NCBI GenBank assembly: GCA_938041035.1
Contig: CALHYX010000029.1
Span: 62,001-126,000 of the forward strand
Length of the DNA stretch: 64,000 nt
From: an uncultured Acidimicrobiales bacterium
Lineage (GTDB): Bacteria; Actinomycetota; Acidimicrobiia; Acidimicrobiales; SHLQ01
Direction: 5' to 3'
The notes below the pieces were generated by a model. It was not told the origin of the DNA and did no database searches. It saw only the letters and a list, made by a program, of their open reading frames with translations. Positions 59,537 to 64,000 of this stretch are shown here, in pieces. The stretch's first letter is position 1. Each line of letters opens with the position of its first letter. The position numbers and the translations under genes were made by a program.

Positions 59537-61044
59537 GCACCGACGAACCGTTTGACGATCCACTCGAAGACCGGCTGAGCGCCGCCTTCGCCGAGGTGTC
59601 CACCCGGCGCGCCGACACCACCGACGTCACGGCGGTGCTCACCGACGTCGTCGCCGCCAAGAAGTCCCGCCGCCCGTGGATCTACACCCTTCCTGTGCTC
59701 GCCGCCGGGGCCACCGCGGCGCTCCTGGCCATCGTGTTGTCCGGCGGCGCCCAGGAAGTCGTCATCGAAGAGGACCCCGGCCTCGCCACCCAGCCCTCGG
59801 TTGCGATCACCACCACGACCGACGAACCCGACCCCGCCGATGCCACCACCGTCGACGTCACCACCCCCACCACCAGCCTCGTGCCCGGCGACACGGCCCC
59901 GGGCACCACGAGCCAGAGCCCCACGACCACGGCGAGCGCAACCACGAGCACCGCGGCCTCGACCACGACCGCCGGCCCGCCGACCACCCCGGCCCCGGGC
60001 GAGCCGTTCGTCCCGACCCCGGGCAGTCCCGAGGCCATCATCGGCGCCTGGTTGACCGCGGCGCAAGCACCGGGCTCCTACCGCGGCGACTGCTCCTTCG
60101 TGCAAGGTGCCCCGGGCGACCTTTGCAGCACCGCGAGCTTCGACCGCGATGGCGAAACACCCGATACCTGGAGCTACGGCATCGGAGAACTCGGTGCCGA
60201 CGGCAGGCCGAGTGGCGAGGGTTACGACGCAACGCTCTTTCTCAGCAACGCAACCGGCCAATGGCAGTTGGTCAACGCGGCAGCCGTCGTCGGCGCGGTG
60301 AACCCCGACGGGTCGGTCGTCCGGCAGCCCTCCGGAGAGGTGATCTTCCGGCCCGAGGCACCGCAATCGCGTCCGGTCTCCTCGATCACCATCAATCGCC
60401 AGAACTGGTTTGGCGTCGAGGGAACCGGCGGCTCGTGCGATGTTCGACTGCTGCGCACTTCGGGAGACACCGTCGTTGACGAGGGGCCGGGGATCAACCC
60501 GCGGCAGAGCCCGAGCGGCCGCTACCTCGCGTACATCATCCTGAGCCCTTCTTCGCTGTTCCCGGACGAATCCTGCTCAGCCGAGTGGGCCGTTCGCGAC
60601 CTGTTCACCGATCAGATCTGGCGCTCGGGACCAGTAGACCCGAACAACCAACAGAACCAGCGCATCTCGAGCAGCGGAGAACCAGTATGGGACTTCCCTG
60701 GTGACCGATTCGTCTTCCGCTACGGCTGGGAGGATCCGGAATGGGATCTCGTGGTAGTCGGTGCAGCCGGACCCACGGAGGTGAAGCCCGACATCCCCGC
60801 CACCCTCGATGCCGACATCATCGCGACGGGCGTATACGCAGCAGGAGACGACTTCTTTCAGGTCGGCTTTTGCCGCTGGACCGACACCGGTTTCACCGGC
60901 GGGGTCACCATTTTCGGCGATGACGTGCAGCGAGACGAGATCGTTATGGTCGACTGGAGCGCGACCGGTGCGTATCTCGGGGTCCACACCGAGCCCCGCG
61001 GCGCTGACTTCGGACCCGCCGATGGATGCGCCGGGGTTCGCTAA
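59533..61044 (+). CDS. Single-pass sensor, probable anti-sigma partner
   Basis: A 503-residue protein. An acidic N-terminus (about 1-48) could bind the sigma factor. One membrane helix (about 54-74, PWIYTLPVLAAGATAALLAI) and a Thr/Pro-rich linker lead to an extracytoplasmic domain. This domain has propeller-like strands (SPSGRYLAYIIL, GEPVWDFPGDRFVF) and several cysteines. No zinc-binding anti-sigma motif is present. The ATGA overlap with the sigma gene supports a regulatory pair. Its last stop overlaps the opposing gene's stop. Confidence 0.8.
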   Translation: MSTDEPFDDPLEDRLSAAFAEVSTRRADTTDVTAVLTDVVAAKKSRRPWIYTLPVLAAGATAALLAIVLSGGAQEVVIEEDPGLATQPSVAITTTTDEPDPADATTVDVTTPTTSLVPGDTAPGTTSQSPTTTASATTSTAASTTTAGPPTTPAPGEPFVPTPGSPEAIIGAWLTAAQAPGSYRGDCSFVQGAPGDLCSTASFDRDGETPDTWSYGIGELGADGRPSGEGYDATLFLSNATGQWQLVNAAAVVGAVNPDGSVVRQPSGEVIFRPEAPQSRPVSSITINRQNWFGVEGTGGSCDVRLLRTSGDTVVDEGPGINPRQSPSGRYLAYIILSPSSLFPDESCSAEWAVRDLFTDQIWRSGPVDPNNQQNQRISSSGEPVWDFPGDRFVFRYGWEDPEWDLVVVGAAGPTEVKPDIPATLDADIIATGVYAAGDDFFQVGFCRWTDTGFTGGVTIFGDDVQRDEIVMVDWSATGAYLGVHTEPRGADFGPADGCAGVR

Positions 61045-61856
61045 CCCGCAGCGCGCAGGTGGGCGCCGGTGAAGCTCAGCGCACCGACCTCGGGCCGATC
61101 GGATATCAGATCCGTGAGCTCCGCCCCCCGTCCGGCCAGGGCGTCGAACACCTCGCCAACCGGGGCTTCACCGGGCCCATCGAGCGCCGTGGTGTGGACA
61201 TCGATCACGCCGTCGACCGCGCCGATGCGAAACACGCCGCCGCCGGCCCCGGACAGGCGCAACTCGACCGGGTCGAGCGAACTCGTCGCCAACACCGCCG
61301 GGACGCCGCACATCATCACCCCGTAGGCGACGGCTATATGAAGATCCTCCGGTGAGATCGCGGGGGTCATCCCCAACGGCAGCGCCATGTCGCGTTCATG
61401 CATGTGGCCGTCCCACAGCAGGTGCGCCGCGATAAGACGCCAGTCGACCGTCGCACCCCACACCGAGTCGACGACGTGATCAGCCACCTCGGCCTCCCAC
61501 CGTTCGATGGTGGCGACCATCTCGTCAGCCCGGGCAGCCAGTTGGTCGGCCACCCACTCGCGGCTCTGGCGGCGGTGGCGCTCGACGTAACGATCCGGCG
61601 TTTCGTTGGGGTCAAAGCCACCTTCCCAGACATCCGCCGCGGGGCGTTCACCGAAAACGAATCCGGTGTCGCACAGATGTAACAGCACATCGCCGACACT
61701 CCAGTGCCCGCACCGGCTGGGCGCCACCCACTGCTCGTCGGTGAGGTCGGCCGCCACGCTCGCCAACCGGCGCCGGTGCCGACCGAGCGCGGCGACGATC
61801 CGGCCGTCGTCGCGGGGCCGCTGGTCGGAACGAAGATGCAGATCCGCGATGCTCAC
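61041..61856 (-). CDS. DinB/maleylpyruvate isomerase-fold protein (1)
   Basis: A 271-residue protein of the DinB-like, mycothiol-associated maleylpyruvate isomerase family. Metal ligands are suggested by WSVGDVLLHLCD and by DGHMHERDMALPLG. In actinobacteria the family includes mycothiol-dependent enzymes. A C-terminal domain follows (VELRLSGAGGGVF). The GTG start comes directly after the stop of the paralogous gene upstream, with zero bases between. That makes the two a translationally linked pair. The reaction is unknown. Confidence 0.83.
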   Translation of the reverse strand: MSIADLHLRSDQRPRDDGRIVAALGRHRRRLASVAADLTDEQWVAPSRCGHWSVGDVLLHLCDTGFVFGERPAADVWEGGFDPNETPDRYVERHRRQSREWVADQLAARADEMVATIERWEAEVADHVVDSVWGATVDWRLIAAHLLWDGHMHERDMALPLGMTPAISPEDLHIAVAYGVMMCGVPAVLATSSLDPVELRLSGAGGGVFRIGAVDGVIDVHTTALDGPGEAPVGEVFDALAGRGAELTDLISDRPEVGALSFTGAHLRAAG

Positions 61857-62645
61857 CTACATCGTGAACCGGAGGCTGCGAGCGGCATGATCGCCGATCG
61901 ACGGGTCGCCGGTCCAGGAGATCGAACCGTCGTCGATCGCACCCTGCGGATCGATCCGGCCGCACGCCAGCAGCGCGAACGTGGTGGAGTCCGCCGTTAG
62001 CGCGACCGTGGGGTCGCTCAGCGACTCGACCTGGCCGGCGCGCCCGTCGACGGCCACGAACAGATCGCGCTCCACCGGCCCGGTGAGGTGAAAGGCGATG
62101 CTCTGCCCGTCGGCCAGGCCGATCTTCTTCCCCACGATGTATCCGAGCGAGCCCTCGATCTCGTCGATCGCCAGCTCGGCCGCCACGCCACCGGTGTGGC
62201 CGGGCCGACCGAGCGGGCGGCGCATGTCCTGCTCGTGGACCCAGAAGTCGAACACCCGAATGTCCATGAACCGGCCGTAGGTTCCCGGGCCCACCGGCGT
62301 AGCCGCGGGAAGCGCCCAGGTGGCGGCATCGATCGCCGCCAACTCCTCGCGGCGCGCCGCGATCACCCGCTGGTAGTCGGCGACCACCGCCGGGCCCTCG
62401 GCGTCGGCAAGCGATGCCGCGTACGCTCCGGCCACCTCGAACGGGAGACCGGCCTCGACCGACTCGGGAACCCAGCCGGTCAGCATGTGTTCGATCGAGG
62501 CCAGATGGAGATAGACCCCGGCGACGTCCCAGTCGGGGCACAGCGACTGCACCGCATGGTCATCGCCGCTCAGACCGTCGGCCAGCTCATCGAGCGAGTC
62601 GAAGCAGGCGGTGAGGGCTGCGGTGGTGTTGGCTTGGTCAGACAT
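61857..62645 (-). CDS. DinB/maleylpyruvate isomerase-fold protein (2)
   Basis: A 262-residue paralogue of the previous protein and the first gene of the pair. The family N-terminus is WDVAGVYLHLASIEHML and the ligand motif is FWVHEQDMRRPLG. A C-terminal domain follows (IAFHLTGPVERDLFVAVDG). GGGAGAG lies before the ATG at 62645. It is likely thiol-dependent and cytoplasmic. Neither paralogue shows a clear substrate signature. Confidence 0.85.
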   Translation of the reverse strand: MSDQANTTAALTACFDSLDELADGLSGDDHAVQSLCPDWDVAGVYLHLASIEHMLTGWVPESVEAGLPFEVAGAYAASLADAEGPAVVADYQRVIAARREELAAIDAATWALPAATPVGPGTYGRFMDIRVFDFWVHEQDMRRPLGRPGHTGGVAAELAIDEIEGSLGYIVGKKIGLADGQSIAFHLTGPVERDLFVAVDGRAGQVESLSDPTVALTADSTTFALLACGRIDPQGAIDDGSISWTGDPSIGDHAARSLRFTM

Positions 62646-62750
62646 GTTCTCTCCCGGGCGTCGATGGCGGGCCGCGCCCACCGGTGCCCCCCTGGCTACC
62701 AGCCGCCCGCTCGCCCGGGCACATCAACGACGAGTTCGGCCGCGGTCGGT

Positions 62751-63665
62751 TCAGCGATGGGGAGCGAGGGCTGCGACCGCCGTCTGGCGGGCGGTCTCGA
62801 CAATTCGGGGCCCGGCGGCGCGATTCTTTCGCGGGAAACCGGCCATGACCGGCACCATCTCGGCGTCGGGTTGCACCACCACGCAAGCGATACCGGCCGC
62901 CTCAAGCGTCTCGATCTCATCGGCCAGGCGGGCGCGGGCCGCGATCCGAGAGACCCGGCGGCCCGGCCGGGTTTGGACCGCCGAGATGATCACGAGGTCG
63001 GGTTTGAGCTCGGCGGCCAGATCCGCGCTGGTCGAGGAATACGCGGCGCCATCGATGTACTCGACTCCGTCGATCTCCTTGGGCCGAAACATCGCCGGGA
63101 CCGCAGAGGAGGCCTCGAGCGCATCGGCGACCGATACGTCCACCAGGTCGCGGCCAAAGACGACCCGTTCCCCGTCGTGGACCCGGGCCCCGACCACCCA
63201 GAGCCCCTCCGGCCACCCGTCGGCCGGGTCGAGATTGTCGGCCCCGGCAAACATGCCCAGGGTTCGGGTGGGAAAGACGCCGGCGGGCAACAGGCCACTA
63301 CCGGCGAGCGCCAGCCCCTTGGTGCCCGCGGTGAGTGACCGAAGCAGGCCGGGAGCGAGCGGCCGAATCCGGTGCAGTCCCCGGCGGCCGTTGCCGGTGG
63401 CGCTGCGAAACTCATCGCGCTCCTCCGCGGTCGGGGGCTGCATCATCCAGTCGAAGATGGCGGGGGCCTCGACGCCCGCCCGCAGCCCCGCGGCCATCGC
63501 CGAACCGGCGGACGTACCGATGAGGTGGTGATCGGCAGCGCACTCGCCGAGCTCGGACTCGATTGCCGCGACCACGCCGGTGTGCCACGCCCACGCGGGC
63601 GCACTGCCGGCGCCGAAAACGATGACCAGACCTGGTCGCCCGGTCGCGCCGGACCGCTCGTCCAT
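62751..63665 (-). CDS. Patatin-like phospholipase
   Basis: A 304-residue patatin-type hydrolase. The catalytic serine is Ser52 in LIGTSAGSAMAAG, and the dyad Asp is in EYIDGAAYSS at about residue 203. The oxyanion region is atypical: FGAGSAPAW replaces the usual Gly-Gly-Gly-x-Arg/Lys. Length is short but complete. It should cleave acyl esters in lipids. ATG 63665 is seven bases after TAACCT, a leaderless layout. It is on the same strand as, and 67 bases downstream of, the oxygenase gene. Confidence 0.87.
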   Translation of the reverse strand: MDERSGATGRPGLVIVFGAGSAPAWAWHTGVVAAIESELGECAADHHLIGTSAGSAMAAGLRAGVEAPAIFDWMMQPPTAEERDEFRSATGNGRRGLHRIRPLAPGLLRSLTAGTKGLALAGSGLLPAGVFPTRTLGMFAGADNLDPADGWPEGLWVVGARVHDGERVVFGRDLVDVSVADALEASSAVPAMFRPKEIDGVEYIDGAAYSSTSADLAAELKPDLVIISAVQTRPGRRVSRIAARARLADEIETLEAAGIACVVVQPDAEMVPVMAGFPRKNRAAGPRIVETARQTAVAALAPHR

Positions 63666-63672
63666 AACGGCG

Positions 63673-63678
63673 AGGTTA
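63673..63678 (-). promoter_or_regulatory. -10 box of the patatin-like gene
   Basis: On the minus strand TAACCT is followed by seven bases and then the ATG at 63665. Confidence 0.45.
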
Positions 63679-63732
63679 GCCAGACCGCGGCCCGGCCACT
63701 CGGTCGATGGGAGCCGTTGCGGTCGAGCCGGC

Positions 63733-64000
63733 TCAGGCCACCCGATAGTCGCTGATCTGGGAGTCGGCGGCGCCGAGGTCGGCGTAGTTGTCATCCGCCC
63801 GGGCCCGGCTGAACTCCGTCCAGTCGAAACGTCGGTATGCGGCGTCGCCCTCGAGCAGCTCGGCCAGCGGCTCGACCATGGTGTGGCGCGGCGGGTTGGA
63901 AAAGTAGGGGATGGAGAAGCGGCGTCGTTCGGTCATCGGCAACACCCGGTGCACCGCCGCCCGGTAGCGATCGTTGGTCCAGACCTGCACCGCGTCGGCG
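63733..64000 (-). CDS. 2OG-Fe(II) oxygenase, C-terminal part (runs off right edge)
   Basis: The last 88 or so residues of a protein whose start lies outside the window. VWTNDRYRAAVHRVLP holds the distal His of the iron site, and FSIPYFSNP the 2-oxoglutarate Arg/Ser region, as in isopenicillin N synthase-like oxygenases. The N-terminal HxD motif is not in view. The family oxidises small molecules with Fe(II), oxygen and usually 2-oxoglutarate; the substrate is not known. Confidence 0.85.
   Translation of the reverse strand, partial: ADAVQVWTNDRYRAAVHRVLPMTERRRFSIPYFSNPPRHTMVEPLAELLEGDAAYRRFDWTEFSRARADDNYADLGAADSQISDYRVA

Noticed and set aside
61041..61044. Overlapping stop codons of convergent genes as evidence of readthrough
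   Set aside because: Both stops are ordinary and the two reading frames are complete; such contacts are common in compact genomes.

Overview
The window is 64 kb of high-GC, gene-dense bacterial chromosome. It contains no rRNA, tRNA, CRISPR array or recognisable transposase. Several features point to an actinobacterium outside the mycobacteria and streptomycetes, most likely class Acidimicrobiia: a PknG kinase with a GlnX-like membrane partner, mycothiol-type DinB/maleylpyruvate isomerase-fold proteins, many leaderless GTG/ATG starts preceded by TANNNT, and many lipoproteins with Thr/Pro-rich linkers after the lipobox. The class assignment is an inference from gene content and style.

Layout. 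0-1.5 kb: end of an envelope polysaccharide locus (membrane protein, family 2 glycosyltransferase). 1.6-5.1 kb: FKBP isomerase, MMPL transporter, membrane J-domain protein. 5.2-12 kb: exported proteins (a duplicated spondin-N protein, a large beta-propeller/Calx-beta protein, a DUF1349 protein) and a palindromic GGGGTCAGACCCC array. 12-16 kb: a three-gene operon of GlnX-like membrane sensor, PotD-like binding lipoprotein and group II PLP decarboxylase. 16-21.3 kb: a tightly overlapping catabolic-looking operon (aldehyde dehydrogenase, unknown 576-residue protein, M19-like dipeptidase, unknown protein, then a SnoaL-like protein). 21.4-26.1 kb: a large RND/MMPL transporter and an amidase. 26.2-37.3 kb: a PknG signalling module (coiled-coil protein, PknG, PP2C phosphatase, vWA protein, FHA protein), interrupted by two paralogous lipoproteins, an ACC deaminase and a small unknown gene. 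37.3-44.4 kb: alpha/beta hydrolase, helicase, CocE-type hydrolase, NHEJ-type polymerase domain, PIG-L deacetylase. 44.6-49.1 kb: exported serine protease and lipoproteins, Nudix hydrolase, M15 peptidase. 49-52.9 kb: an ECF sigma/anti-sigma operon. 53-55.6 kb: cold-shock protein with a strong terminator, NYN/LOTUS-like protein, orphan PstS. 55.7-56.9 kb: two genes truncated head to head. 56.9-64 kb: CapA protein, a second sigma/sensor pair, two DinB/MPI-fold proteins, patatin-like protein, and a partial 2OG-Fe(II) oxygenase.

How the genes fit together. The strongest functional unit is the PknG module. Kinase, phosphatase and FHA reader all carry CxxC-type zinc ribbons. The GlnX-like sensor and binding protein that partner PknG in other actinobacteria lie 12 kb away, with a decarboxylase. 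Two independent sigma/anti-sigma pairs and many lipoproteins suggest heavy investment in envelope sensing. The most unexpected pattern is a set of four leaderless mini-ORFs. Each starts 7-8 bases after a TANNNT box, each has a basic C-terminal part, and three of them stop at or next to the start of a gene that lacks its own Shine-Dalgarno sequence.
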